In this document: one piece after another, positions 27,248 to 37,432 of the stretch
Layout: every line of letters begins with the position of its first letter
Numbering within the stretch: the first letter of the stretch is position 1
Position numbers and translations under genes: made by a program
The notes under the pieces: generated by a model
What the model was told of the DNA's origin: nothing
Database searches by the model: none
The model's input: the letters and a program-made list of their open reading frames with translations, nothing else
Assembly (NCBI RefSeq): GCF_003386865.1
Contig: NZ_QTUA01000001.1
Span: 1,860,001-1,924,000, forward strand
Length of the DNA stretch: 64,000 nucleotides
Direction of reading: 5' to 3'
Origin: Calidifontibacter indicus
Lineage (GTDB): Bacteria; Actinomycetota; Actinomycetes; Actinomycetales; Dermatophilaceae

Positions 27248-28461
27248 GCCTGCTCCTGTTGCTGGGGTCGCTGCGTCTGCTGGCCTGTCTGCTGGCCTGC
27301 CTGTTGACCTGGCTGGGGCACGGTCGCCCGCACCACCCACTGGTCGCCCTCGCGGCGGGAGGTGACCTGACCTCCGGCGAGGTCGGCGCGCTCGGTCATG
27401 CCGAGAATGCCGTGGCCGGTGCCCGACCCGGGTGTCGCGCCGATCGCGTTCCGGATGTCGAGGGTGAAACCTTTGTCCCACAGCAGGATTGCGGTCACGG
27501 GCCGGGAGAGGTCACCGTGCTTCAACGCGTTGGTCAACGACTCGGCGAGCAGGCGATGAGCGGTCAGGGTGAGCAGCGAGGACGTGGGGCGCTCGCCGGT
27601 CTCGGTGAACCGCAGATCCATCCCGCTGGCGCTCATCCGGTCGAGCACCACCTGCTGTTGCTCGGGTCCGATCGTGCCTTCGTCCGACTCCGCATGGCGC
27701 AGTTGGGTGAGGATGCGGCGCAGGTCGGTGATCGCCCCGCGGGCGGTCTCGCCGATGACCTCCAGGGCCTGCTCGGCACGGTCGGGGGAGGTGCGCAGGC
27801 TGTATCGCGCGCCGTCGGCCTGCGCGGCGACGACCGCCCACGAGTGCGCGACGACATCGTGCATGTCGGCGGCTATCCGGTTGCGGGTCTGGGCCTGCTC
27901 GTACGCATCCATCAGGCGCCGGCGGTCGGCCTCGGCAAGCTGTCCGGCCACCTGCTCCTCGACCGCACGCCGCGACTGGAACCGCATGAAACCGCCGGCC
28001 CACCCACCGAAGGCCACGACCGCGCCCATCGCGCCGAGCGCGGCGCCGGTGGCCACCAGGTCGGCGGCGGTGCGTGGGCCGGGCGCGCGCAGCGGCATCA
28101 CGATCGCCACGCAGGCGGTGGCGAGCCCAGCGAGCAGTAGGCCTAGCCGGCGCGCCGACGAATCTCGTTGTACCGCAAGCTGATAGCAGATCGGAGCGAA
28201 CCCGAGGTCGGCCACCGGGTTGAACGCCGTCCACTGGGTGAGTTGCATCAGCCCGGCGACGAGCGCGAGGCCGGCGGCGAGCTTCGGCCGCCAGTGCCGC
28301 AGCAGCACGGCCGCGAACATCACGACGGCGGCCGCCACCGCCGGCCAGGGGTTGGTGAGACCGACCACCAGGGAGGTGAAGCCGAGCAGGACGAGCAGGA
28401 TCGACTCGGCCCAGAGGCGCACGCGTCGGGAGCGCGAGCTCTCCACCCAGATGTCGGTCAC
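27244..28461 (-). CDS. NarL-type sensor histidine kinase (HisKA_3)
   Basis: A 405-residue kinase with about five or six N-terminal membrane helices (WAESILLVLLGFTSLVVGL onward), no large external domain, a coiled linker (RRLMDAYEQAQTRNRIA) and the HisKA_3 motif MHDVVAHS with the phospho-acceptor His. The ATPase domain has ESLTNALKHG and GHGILGMTERA. The C-terminus is Gln-rich (QQAGQQTGQQTQ), an unstructured low-complexity tail. The GTG at 28461 gives the normal length. Intramembrane sensing of the kind seen in antibiotic-response kinases is likely. Confidence 0.88.
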   Translation of the reverse strand: MTDIWVESSRSRRVRLWAESILLVLLGFTSLVVGLTNPWPAVAAAVVMFAAVLLRHWRPKLAAGLALVAGLMQLTQWTAFNPVADLGFAPICYQLAVQRDSSARRLGLLLAGLATACVAIVMPLRAPGPRTAADLVATGAALGAMGAVVAFGGWAGGFMRFQSRRAVEEQVAGQLAEADRRRLMDAYEQAQTRNRIAADMHDVVAHSWAVVAAQADGARYSLRTSPDRAEQALEVIGETARGAITDLRRILTQLRHAESDEGTIGPEQQQVVLDRMSASGMDLRFTETGERPTSSLLTLTAHRLLAESLTNALKHGDLSRPVTAILLWDKGFTLDIRNAIGATPGSGTGHGILGMTERADLAGGQVTSRREGDQWVVRATVPQPGQQAGQQTGQQTQRPQQQEQA

Positions 28462-28500
28462 CGGGTCAGTGTGGCAAACCGGACCCCGGATCCGAGAAGG

Positions 28501-28580
28501 TCGGGGAGCGTCGGGAGGCGTCGAGGACGGCCCGGAAGTGTCCGGGATCGTCCGGAAACGTCCCGGGATGCGGACATCGG
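28501..28580. repeat. 10-bp periodic degenerate array upstream of leuA
   Basis: Eight consecutive 10-bp blocks resemble TC(C)GGGANCG, for example TCGGGGAGCG, TCGGGAGGCG, TCCGGGATCG and TCCGGAAACG. The period equals about one DNA helical turn. It lies between the sensor kinase gene and the leuA promoter. Confidence 0.6.
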
Positions 28581-28613
28581 GCCCACCCCGTGGCGAGCCG
28601 GGATCGGCCGGGT

Positions 28614-30479
<1,866 letters not shown>

Positions 30480-31289
30480 TCAGTTCAACCCTTCGGCGAG
30501 GGCATCGTCGACGTGACGGAGCGCATCGGCATCGCCGGTGCGCTCCACCGATGCGGCGTCCGTGCGGTTCCACAACCACAGGTCGAGTGGCCACGCGGGA
30601 GCGCTGATCGTGGCGATCGGCTCGCCGCCGGTGACCGGCCTGAGGCCGGCCTCCTCGAACTGTTCGCCGGATCGCGGATGCGTGCCGGCGAGGCGTCCGA
30701 GCTCGACCAGCCACTCGTCGCCGGTGTCGGTGGCCGCAAGACGCACCACGCGTCCGTCGCCGGCGAAGCTCGCCCACTCGGGGTGCCCGCCCAGCATGAC
30801 CGTGACCATCTCGTCGACGCCGTCCGCGGCCAGGTGGGGGTCGGCGTCCGTCACGGGTTGTGCGGCCGCCTGTTCCGCGTCGACCCGGTGGATCAACGCC
30901 TCGTGTGCCTGCCGCCTGGTGATGTAGCCGACGGTGTGCAGCCCCTGGTCGGAGGCCCACATCCACCGGGCGTCACCCGGGGTCGCGGCGCCGACGGCGG
31001 TGCCCAGTGAACGGTGTGCCGCGTCGAACTCGGTGAGCCGCGCGGCATAGGTGTCGGCGGGGGTCGGGTCGTCGTAGCTGTCGAGCTGGGAGCCCTCGGT
31101 GATCGGGGTGGCGACGATATGGGCCCAGAAGGCCTGCACCTCGGTGAGGTGGGCGAGCAGGTCGGTCGCCGCCCAGTCGGGGCAGGCGGGCACCCGAGCG
31201 GCCTCGTCACAGCCGGTGAGTGCGGTGCGGAACAACGCGGACTGGCGGTCGATCTCGGCGCGGAACTGGTCGTTCGTCGGCTGTCTCAT
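30480..31289 (-). CDS. mycothiol-dependent maleylpyruvate isomerase family protein (DinB-like)
   Basis: A 269-residue protein of the MDMPI/DinB family. The N-terminal four-helix domain has the VPACPDWAATDLLAHLTEVQAFW motif and the metal histidine in RQAHEALIHRVDAE. A C-terminal domain follows with LDLWLWNRT. Such proteins use or bind mycothiol, which places the organism in Actinobacteria; the reaction is unknown. The ATG at 31289 (MRQPTND) is preferred over the longer frame. It is convergent with leuA, with no gap. Confidence 0.85.
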   Translation of the reverse strand: MRQPTNDQFRAEIDRQSALFRTALTGCDEAARVPACPDWAATDLLAHLTEVQAFWAHIVATPITEGSQLDSYDDPTPADTYAARLTEFDAAHRSLGTAVGAATPGDARWMWASDQGLHTVGYITRRQAHEALIHRVDAEQAAAQPVTDADPHLAADGVDEMVTVMLGGHPEWASFAGDGRVVRLAATDTGDEWLVELGRLAGTHPRSGEQFEEAGLRPVTGGEPIATISAPAWPLDLWLWNRTDAASVERTGDADALRHVDDALAEGLN

Positions 31290-31414
31290 GCCTCGACCGT
31301 ATCCACGGTGGGGGACACCGCAACCGGATTTCCGCTGCCCGGCTAGGGTGGCGGGGAGCCCCGGCTCCACCGGACTCGCGGCTCCACAGTCCCCGATCTG
31401 CAGGAGGTGCGCCG

Positions 31415-32653
31415 ATGGGCGCGTTGTGGCACCCGTTCTCCGACATGGGAGCGGTCGAGAAGAACGGCGAGTTCGTCATCGCGCGCGGTGAGGGCGTGCA
31501 CGTCTGGGACGCGTCGGGCAAGCAGTACCTCGACGCCACCGCCGGTCTGTGGTTCGCCAACGTCGGCCACGGTCGCAAGGAACTGGCGCAGGCTGCCGCC
31601 GACCAGGCGCAGACCCTCGCGGCCTACAGCACCTTCGGCGACTACGCCAATCCGCCGGTGATCGAGCTGGCCGAGCGCCTTGCCGGCATCGCACCGGTGC
31701 CGGGGTCGAAGACCTTCCTCACCTCCGGTGGCTCCGACTCGGTCGAGACGGCCGCGAAGATCGCGCGCCGCTACTGGTTCGAGCAGGGCCAGGAGTCCAA
31801 GCGCTACATCATCGGCCGCTCGAAGGCCTACCACGGCATGCACTACGCCGGCACCTCGCTCGGCGGCATCCAGGGCAACATCGAGGGCTACGGCACGCTC
31901 GTCGAAGACCAGGCGCACGTCGCCTGGGACGACGCCGAAGATCTGCGCGCCACGATCGAGCGCCTCGGCCCGGAGAACGTCGCGGCCTTCTTCGCCGAGC
32001 CGGTCATGGGTGCCGGTGGCGTCTACCCGCCACCCGAGGACTACCTGATGGCGGTGCGCAAGATCTGCACCGAGCACGACATCCTCTTCGTCGCCGACGA
32101 GGTCGTCACCGGTTACGGACGAATCGGTGGTGCTTGGTTCGCGTCCGCGAAGTTCGGTCTCGAGCCCGACTTCGTCACCACGGCCAAGGGCCTCACCTCC
32201 GGATACATCCCGATGGGTGCAGTGCTGGTGGCTCCGCGCGTCGCCGAGCCGTTCTTCGACCAGGACGCCGGACGCTGGCTGCGCCACGGTTACACCTACT
32301 CCGGGCACGCCGTCGCGGCCGCCGTCGCCAACGCCAACCTCGACATCCTCGAGCAGGAGAACCTGCTGGACGAGGCCGCTCGCCTCGAAGGCAGCCTCGC
32401 CTCCGCGCTGTCGCCGCTGGCCGACCACGACCTGGTCTCCGAGGTGCGCTGCGGCACCGGTGCTGTCGCCGCGGTGCAGTTGCACGAGGTCGCCAAGGCC
32501 GCCCCGGTGGTGGCGAAGATGCGTGAACTCGGTGTCGCGACCCGGGCGGTCGGTGCGGGCGGCGTGCAGTTCTCGCCGGCGTTCGTCATGACCGACGACG
32601 AGGTCGGGCAGCTTGCCGACATCACCCGGCAGGCGCTGGACGCCGCGCTGTGA
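31415..32653 (+). CDS. class III (omega) aminotransferase, PLP-dependent
   Basis: A 412-residue fold-type I aminotransferase. It starts LWHPFSDMGAVEKNG, then has YLDATAGLWFANVGHG, SGGSDSVETAAKIAR, YHGMHYAGTSLGG and the acidic FVADEVVTGYGRIG. The catalytic Lys is in TTAKGLTSGYIPMGA. It probably moves an amino group between an omega-amino donor (such as beta-alanine, GABA or a diamine) and pyruvate or 2-oxoglutarate. AGGAGG lies 7 nt before the ATG. It overlaps the next gene by 4 nt (GTGA). Confidence 0.9.
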   Translation: MGALWHPFSDMGAVEKNGEFVIARGEGVHVWDASGKQYLDATAGLWFANVGHGRKELAQAAADQAQTLAAYSTFGDYANPPVIELAERLAGIAPVPGSKTFLTSGGSDSVETAAKIARRYWFEQGQESKRYIIGRSKAYHGMHYAGTSLGGIQGNIEGYGTLVEDQAHVAWDDAEDLRATIERLGPENVAAFFAEPVMGAGGVYPPPEDYLMAVRKICTEHDILFVADEVVTGYGRIGGAWFASAKFGLEPDFVTTAKGLTSGYIPMGAVLVAPRVAEPFFDQDAGRWLRHGYTYSGHAVAAAVANANLDILEQENLLDEAARLEGSLASALSPLADHDLVSEVRCGTGAVAAVQLHEVAKAAPVVAKMRELGVATRAVGAGGVQFSPAFVMTDDEVGQLADITRQALDAAL

Positions 32654-33204
32654 GTGGGCAGCCGCCCTACGGCGGTCAGCCCGGGTATCCGCAGGGCGGG
32701 CCCGGTTACCCGCAGGGTCAGCCTGGTTACCCGCAGGGTCAGGCCGGGTACCCGCAGGGTGGGCCGCAGCCGGGTTGGCAGGGTGGTCAGCCGCTGTACG
32801 GCGGCCAGCAGTCCCAGCAGCCCGGCCCTCCCGGGTATCTGCACCTGACCATTCAGGGCAGCGCGGCGACGTCGAACATGCTCACGCCGAACGTGGTGAT
32901 CGACGGGCGTCCTTACCCGGCGTCGTACGGATCGAACACCTACCCGCTGCCGCCCGGTCAGCACCACCTGGAGATCTACGCCCAGTGGATGCGCAAGTAC
33001 GGGCAGGCCGAGATGGCGCTGAACATCATTCCGGGACAACAGGTTCCGGTCTTCTACCGGGCGCCGTTGCACCAGTTCACGACGGGCAGCATCGGCCACG
33101 AGAAGCAGAAGGCGAAGGGCAAGGGCTGCCTGTACGGGATCGGTGCGTTCTTCCTGGTGTTGATCCTGCTGGTCGTCGTGGCGGCGATCGCGGCGGGTTC
33201 GTGA
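32650..33204 (+). CDS. proline/glycine-rich tail-anchored membrane protein
   Basis: A 184-residue protein. Residues 1-60 are Gly-, Pro- and Gln-rich with four GYPQG heptad-like repeats from 21-bp DNA repeats. A beta-rich central domain follows (YLHLTIQG to FYRAPLHQF), then a basic KQKAKGKGC stretch and one C-terminal membrane helix (IGAFFLVLILLVVVAAIAA). This layout is common in small actinobacterial membrane proteins of unknown function. Its GTG overlaps the aminotransferase stop, so the two are co-translated. Confidence 0.75.
   Translation: MSGQPPYGGQPGYPQGGPGYPQGQPGYPQGQAGYPQGGPQPGWQGGQPLYGGQQSQQPGPPGYLHLTIQGSAATSNMLTPNVVIDGRPYPASYGSNTYPLPPGQHHLEIYAQWMRKYGQAEMALNIIPGQQVPVFYRAPLHQFTTGSIGHEKQKAKGKGCLYGIGAFFLVLILLVVVAAIAAGS
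32683..32766 (+). repeat. 21-bp tandem repeat coding for GYPQGxP
   Basis: Four 21-bp units encode GYPQGGP, GYPQGQP, GYPQGQA and GYPQGGP in the proline-rich head of the membrane protein. The third codon bases vary a little, so the units are not freshly copied. Confidence 0.85.
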
Positions 33205-33265
33205 GCCGGCTCGCTCGCGCCTAGCCGGCGCCCAGCTGTGGGTGGCCGGACGGCCGGCGAACCCG

Positions 33266-33907
33266 TCAGCGAATGCCGTGCGGGCGGAACTGCACGCTGA
33301 TCCGTGGGCCGACGGGCTTGCTGCTCTTGGGAATCGCATGCTCCCACGTCCGCTGATGCGAGCCACCCATCACGACCAGATCGCCGTGCCCGAGGGTGAA
33401 CCGGATCGACTCGCCCCCACCTGCCGGGCGCATCATCAGCGCGCGCGGTGAACCGATGGACACGATCGCGACCATCGTGTCGTGTGTCGACGCGCGCCCC
33501 TCGCGGTCGCCGTGCCAGGCGACCGAGTCGCGTCCGTCGCGATAGAGGCACATGCCCGCAGTGGTGAACGGCTCGCCGAGCTCGTCGGCGTAGTAGGTGG
33601 AGAGGGCCGAACGCGCCTGCTGCAGAACGGGATCGGGCCAGCGTTCGGTGGCGGAGTAGAACCGCAGGAGGCGCGGCGTGTCGACCTCGCGGTCGTACAT
33701 CATCCGTCGCTCGCCCCGCCAGTCGACGCCGCCACTGCCGCCGGGCATCAGTCGGGCGAAGAGTTCATCGGCACCGGTCAGCCAGCCCGGCCGCAGATCC
33801 ACCCACGCTCCCCGGGAAAGCGGCGTGCGGCGGACGGCGCCGGCGAGGGAGCGCAGTCCGACCTGTTCGACCTGGTCGAGCAGTGAACCCTGCAATGCAT
33901 AGGACAT
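33266..33907 (-). CDS. alkB: alpha-ketoglutarate-dependent dioxygenase AlkB
   Basis: A 213-residue Fe(II)/2-oxoglutarate dioxygenase that removes alkyl groups from 1-methyladenine and 3-methylcytosine in DNA. The iron ligands are the HGD in VAWHGDREG and the distal His in RTWEHAIP; the 2-oxoglutarate arginines are in RISVQFRPHGIR. MYDREVDTPRLLRFY and LGHGDLVVMGG are also present. It stands alone; LexA-like half sites lie at and beyond its start. Confidence 0.92.
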   Translation of the reverse strand: MSYALQGSLLDQVEQVGLRSLAGAVRRTPLSRGAWVDLRPGWLTGADELFARLMPGGSGGVDWRGERRMMYDREVDTPRLLRFYSATERWPDPVLQQARSALSTYYADELGEPFTTAGMCLYRDGRDSVAWHGDREGRASTHDTMVAIVSIGSPRALMMRPAGGGESIRFTLGHGDLVVMGGSHQRTWEHAIPKSSKPVGPRISVQFRPHGIR

Positions 33908-33957
33908 GTGTTCGATGATACGCCGATCACAGATTCACGGCCAGTACATTTGTTCGA
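33900..33957. promoter_or_regulatory. two LexA-like half-conserved sites at the alkB start
   Basis: TAGGACATGTGTTCGA (33900-33915) matches the actinobacterial SOS consensus TCGAAC-N4-GTTCGA at 10 of 12 positions. It covers the alkB start codon on the minus strand. A weaker match, CAGTACATTTGTTCGA, lies at 33942-33957. Both keep a perfect GTTCGA half. SOS control of alkB is inference. Confidence 0.4.
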
Positions 33958-34019
33958 TCGCGAGGCGAATCGATGGCGCCCTCGAGTCGGTCTGACCGGC
34001 GCCCGGGGCGAAGAGCGGC

Positions 34020-35573
34020 TCAGCCCTCCAGCACGGCTTGTGCTGCCGCGAACCCACCCAGGCCGCTCACACCGCCACCGCGCTGCGAGCCGGCGCCTGC
34101 CAGCAGCACTCCGTCGTACGCCGTCGCGACGCCCCAGCGCTGCGCCGCCGTCTCCAAGGGTGCGTCGTCGTCGACCCAGGGCCAGGTGAGCGGCGCGTGG
34201 AAGATGTTGCCGCCGGGCATCGCGAGCACGTCCTGCAGGTCACGCGTGGTCTTGGTCTCGACACACGGGTTGCCCGCACGGTCGCGCATCACGACGTCCT
34301 CGATCGGTTCGGCGAGCACCGAACTCAGCGAATCGAGCACGCGGCGCTGCAGGTCGTCGCGCATGGCGGCGCCGTCGGCGTCGTCGAGCAGCCGGTCAGG
34401 GGTCTGCAGGGTGAAGACGGTGAGCGTCTGCGCGCCGGACGCCTGCAGCTCGGGCGACAGGATCGACGGGTCGGTGATCGAGTGGCAGTAGATCTCGGCC
34501 GGCATCGGGTCGGGGACGGTGCCCGATTCGGCTGCGGTGTAGGCATTTTCGAGCTGGCTGTAGAGCTCGTTGATGTGGAACGTGCCGCCGAAGGCGGCCT
34601 GGGGAGCCACGGAGGTCTCCCGCAACCGGGGCAGGCGTGACAACAGCAGGTTGACCTTCACCTGGGCACCCTCGACCCGCTCACCGCGGGTGCCGCCGGC
34701 GAGTTGGTCGAGCACCTCCGGCGCCGCTGCCCACAGCACGGTGTCGGCGGTCGCGCGGTGCTCTACGCCGGCGGTGTCGTGCCAGGTGACGGCACCCTGC
34801 TCGACGCCGGTCACGGTGGCACCGGTGGTCAGCGTGGCGCCCGCGGCGCGTGCGATGTCGGCCAATTGGGTTGCCACCTGGCCCATGCCGCCGATCGGAA
34901 CGTCCCAGTCGCCGGTGCCTCCGCCGATCACGTGGTAGAGGAAGCAGATGTTGTGCCGCAGATCGGTCTGGTGCGCCGAGGCGTACGTCGAGATGAGGCC
35001 GTCGGTGAGCACGACGCCGCGCACGAGGTCGTCAGCGAAGGTCGACTCGATGACCTCACCGAGCGGACGGTCGAGGAAGTCGCGGGCCAGCGCCGGGTCG
35101 CCGACGAGCCGGTCGATCTCGCCGCGTCGCCGCAACGGCTCGGTCATCGTGGGCCAGATCGCCTCGGCGAGTTTCGTTGTGCGCCCGTAGAACTCACCCC
35201 ACCGGTCGAAGTCGGCCCCGGCGCCGACGGCCTTGAACGACGCCTGGGTCGCGGCGGCGTCCTGATGATCGACCAAGAGCCCGCGATCGCCGCCGGGCAT
35301 CGGCGTGTAGGACGAGTAACGACGCCGCGCGAGCCGCAGCGAGAGCCCGAGATCGTCGATGATGCGGCGCGGCATCAGGCTCACCAGGTAGGAGTAGCGC
35401 GACAGCCGAGCACCCATCCCGTCGAACGCGTCCGCCGACACGGTGGCGCCACCGAGGTCGTCCTGACGCTCCAGCAGGAGAACGGACTTGCCCGCCTTGG
35501 CGAGGTAGGCGGCTGCGGTGAGGCCGTTGTGGCCCCCACCGACGATGACGACGTCGTGCGAGCTGCTGTGCAT
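34020..35573 (-). CDS. FAD-dependent oxidoreductase, phytoene-desaturase/PYROXD2-like
   Basis: A 517-residue flavoprotein. It starts with the FAD-binding VVIVGGGHNGLTAAAYLAKAG and ends with GVLLAGAGSQRGGGVSGLGG, the two FAD contacts of the amine oxidase/phytoene desaturase superfamily. The middle has MGQVATQLADIARAAGATL, typical of the NAD(P)/FAD-dependent group related to PYROXD2. There are no carotenoid genes nearby, so a carotenoid role is not supported. The ATG at 35573 is chosen over the extended frame. It is divergent from recO, with 63 bp between. Confidence 0.85.
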   Translation of the reverse strand: MHSSSHDVVIVGGGHNGLTAAAYLAKAGKSVLLLERQDDLGGATVSADAFDGMGARLSRYSYLVSLMPRRIIDDLGLSLRLARRRYSSYTPMPGGDRGLLVDHQDAAATQASFKAVGAGADFDRWGEFYGRTTKLAEAIWPTMTEPLRRRGEIDRLVGDPALARDFLDRPLGEVIESTFADDLVRGVVLTDGLISTYASAHQTDLRHNICFLYHVIGGGTGDWDVPIGGMGQVATQLADIARAAGATLTTGATVTGVEQGAVTWHDTAGVEHRATADTVLWAAAPEVLDQLAGGTRGERVEGAQVKVNLLLSRLPRLRETSVAPQAAFGGTFHINELYSQLENAYTAAESGTVPDPMPAEIYCHSITDPSILSPELQASGAQTLTVFTLQTPDRLLDDADGAAMRDDLQRRVLDSLSSVLAEPIEDVVMRDRAGNPCVETKTTRDLQDVLAMPGGNIFHAPLTWPWVDDDAPLETAAQRWGVATAYDGVLLAGAGSQRGGGVSGLGGFAAAQAVLEG

Positions 35574-35636
35574 GGCCTCGATCCTAGGGGTCGGTGCCGC
35601 AGCCGCTGCGGCGGTTGGGGGACAATGGAAGGAGTT

Positions 35637-36389
35637 ATGCCCACCTACAACGACGTCGCCATCGTGCTGCGCACCCACAAGCTGGGCGAGCACGATCGCA
35701 TCGTCACGATGTTGCTGCGCGGTCGCGGCAAGGTGCGCGCCGTCGCCAAGGGGGTGCGGCGCACCAAGTCGAAGTTCGGGTCGCGGCTCGAGCCCGCGAT
35801 GATCGTGCAGGTGCAGTGCTACGAGGGGCGCAACCTCGACACCGTCACCCAGGCCGAACTGCTCGCGCCGTACGGCGACAACATCACTCAGGACTACTCC
35901 GCCTACACCGCGGCGGCGGCCATGCTGGAGACCGCCGAGCGCCTCTGCGACGAACGTGAGGTGCAGGTGCAGCAGTTCAACCTGCTGGCGGGTGGTCTTG
36001 CCGCACTGGCGAATTCGTCACACGAGCCGGGTCTGGTGCTCGACAGCTACCTGTTGCGCGCCGTCGCCATCGCGGGTTGGGCGCCCACCTTCGACAAGTG
36101 CGCCGGGTGCGGCGCCGAAGGACCCCATCGTGCGTTCAACCTGGCCAGTGGGGGAGCGGTCTGCTCGTCGTGCCGAACGCCCGGTTCGGGAGCCCCTCGT
36201 CCGCAGACCTTCGAACTGCTCGGCGCACTGTTGTCGGCCGACTGGGCCGTCGCCGACGCCAGCGCCCCGGAAGTCCGCACCGAGGCCACCGGCCTCGTCG
36301 CCGCCTATGTGCAATGGCACCTGGAGCGTGGCGTGAGATCGTTGCGTCTGGTCGACCGCACCCCGTCCACCGAAGGAGCCCGTCAGTGA
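35637..36389 (+). CDS. recO: DNA repair protein RecO
   Basis: A 250-residue protein of the RecFOR pathway that anneals single strands and loads RecA. The N-terminal OB fold starts [20 protein letters not shown] and has [18 protein letters not shown]. The zinc motif is C-x2-C ... C-x2-C in [11 protein letters not shown] and [15 protein letters not shown] lies just before the ATG. It overlaps uppS by 4 nt, a pairing conserved in Actinobacteria. Confidence 0.95.
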   Translation: MPTYNDVAIVLRTHKLGEHDRIVTMLLRGRGKVRAVAKGVRRTKSKFGSRLEPAMIVQVQCYEGRNLDTVTQAELLAPYGDNITQDYSAYTAAAAMLETAERLCDEREVQVQQFNLLAGGLAALANSSHEPGLVLDSYLLRAVAIAGWAPTFDKCAGCGAEGPHRAFNLASGGAVCSSCRTPGSGAPRPQTFELLGALLSADWAVADASAPEVRTEATGLVAAYVQWHLERGVRSLRLVDRTPSTEGARQ

Positions 36390-37168
36390 CCATTCCCGAG
36401 GCCCCGCCGCTGCATGTCGAGGGGCTCGTTCCGCCGGCCATCCCGAAGGAACTGGTGCCGCAGCACGTCGCGATGGTGATGGACGGGAACGGACGCTGGG
36501 CCAACCAGCGCGGTCTGCCGCGCACCAAGGGGCACGAGGCCGGCGAGGCGCAGCTCATCGACGTCATCGCCGGGTGCATCGAGATGGGCATCCCGAACCT
36601 CTCGGCCTACATGTTCTCGACCGAGAACTGGCGGCGTTCACCCGACGAGGTGCGCTTCCTGATGGGCTTCAACCGTGACGTGATCCGTCGCCGAGTCGAC
36701 CTCCTGCACTCCTGGAACGTGCGCTGCCGGTGGTCGGGGCAGCGTCCGCGGTTGTGGCTGTCGGTGCTCAAGGAGCTCAAGCGGGCCGAGGAGATCACGG
36801 CGAACAACACCGGGATGACGCTGCAGATGTGCGTCAACTACGGCGGTCGGGCCGAGATCGCGCAGGCTTGTCAGCGCATCGCCGAGCAGGTGAAGAAGGG
36901 CAAGATCAAGCCGTCGTCGATCGACGAGAAGATGATCGCGCGCAATCTCACCTGGCCCGACATGCCCGACGTCGACCTGTTCGTGCGTTCCTCGGGCGAG
37001 CAGCGCACCAGCAACTTCCTGTTGTGGCAGTCGGCCTACGCCGAGATGGTCTTCCTCGACACGCTGTGGCCCGACTTCACCCGCCAGGACCTCTGGCGCG
37101 CCGTGCAGATCTACGCCGACCGTGATCGCCGCTTCGGTGGGGCCGTCGACGCCGCGGCCTCGAGCTGA
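36386..37168 (+). CDS. uppS: isoprenyl transferase (undecaprenyl/decaprenyl diphosphate synthase)
   Basis: A 260-residue cis-prenyltransferase that builds the lipid carrier for peptidoglycan and wall glycans. The catalytic Asp is in [13 protein letters not shown], then [22 protein letters not shown], and the C-terminal [19 protein letters not shown] and WPDF motifs. The last-step chain length cannot be read. AAGGAG lies 7 nt before the GTG, which overlaps the recO stop. A family B repeat begins 17 bp after the stop. Confidence 0.95.
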   Translation: MTIPEAPPLHVEGLVPPAIPKELVPQHVAMVMDGNGRWANQRGLPRTKGHEAGEAQLIDVIAGCIEMGIPNLSAYMFSTENWRRSPDEVRFLMGFNRDVIRRRVDLLHSWNVRCRWSGQRPRLWLSVLKELKRAEEITANNTGMTLQMCVNYGGRAEIAQACQRIAEQVKKGKIKPSSIDEKMIARNLTWPDMPDVDLFVRSSGEQRTSNFLLWQSAYAEMVFLDTLWPDFTRQDLWRAVQIYADRDRRFGGAVDAAASS

Positions 37169-37185
37169 CCGGCGGACGCCGCCCC

Positions 37186-37267
37186 GCACCAAGTCGCGTC
37201 AGGCGCGACTTACTCGGGCGTATCGGCCTGAACTCCGGAGTAACGCGCGTCTGACGCGAGTTCGTGT
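37186..37267. repeat. family B palindromic repeat, copy 2
   Basis: Arms 37186-37215 and 37238-37267 match as inverted repeats at 24 of 30 positions. They share the AGTCGCGTC/GACGCGA core and TTACTC end with the copy at 9323-9404. It lies 17 bp past the uppS stop. Confidence 0.8.
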
Positions 37268-37312
37268 CGGTGATCGCGGCGCCTGCCACTTTGATGACGG
37301 GGTTGTGCAAAC

Positions 37313-37432
37313 TGCGGATTTGGGTGCCGCGTGTAGTGCAAACCGCGTTCCATAGCCCGCAGGTTGCGCTACGGCGTGCTTCCAAACCGCGGTCTGCACT
37401 ACGGCGTCCTTCCAAACCGCGGATTGCACAAT
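37313..37432. repeat. family C repeat cluster, left side of the DUF559 gene
   Basis: Several units share the core GCAAACCGCGG or its complement. Two are exact 30-bp neighbours (37371-37400 and 37401-37430, 26 of 30 identical), each holding CTTCCAAACCGCGG. An imperfect palindrome starts with GTAGTGCAAACCGCG at 37333. The cluster includes the last codons and stop of the DUF559 gene. Confidence 0.75.

Noticed and set aside
34020-35573. FAD oxidoreductase as a carotenoid desaturase
   Set aside because: No phytoene synthase, lycopene cyclase or prenyl elongase for carotenoids is adjacent, and the motifs fit the PYROXD2-like group equally well.
37371-37430. Tandem 30-bp units taken for a CRISPR array
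   Set aside because: The units are directly adjacent with no spacers between them, there are only two exact neighbours, and no cas genes are in the window.
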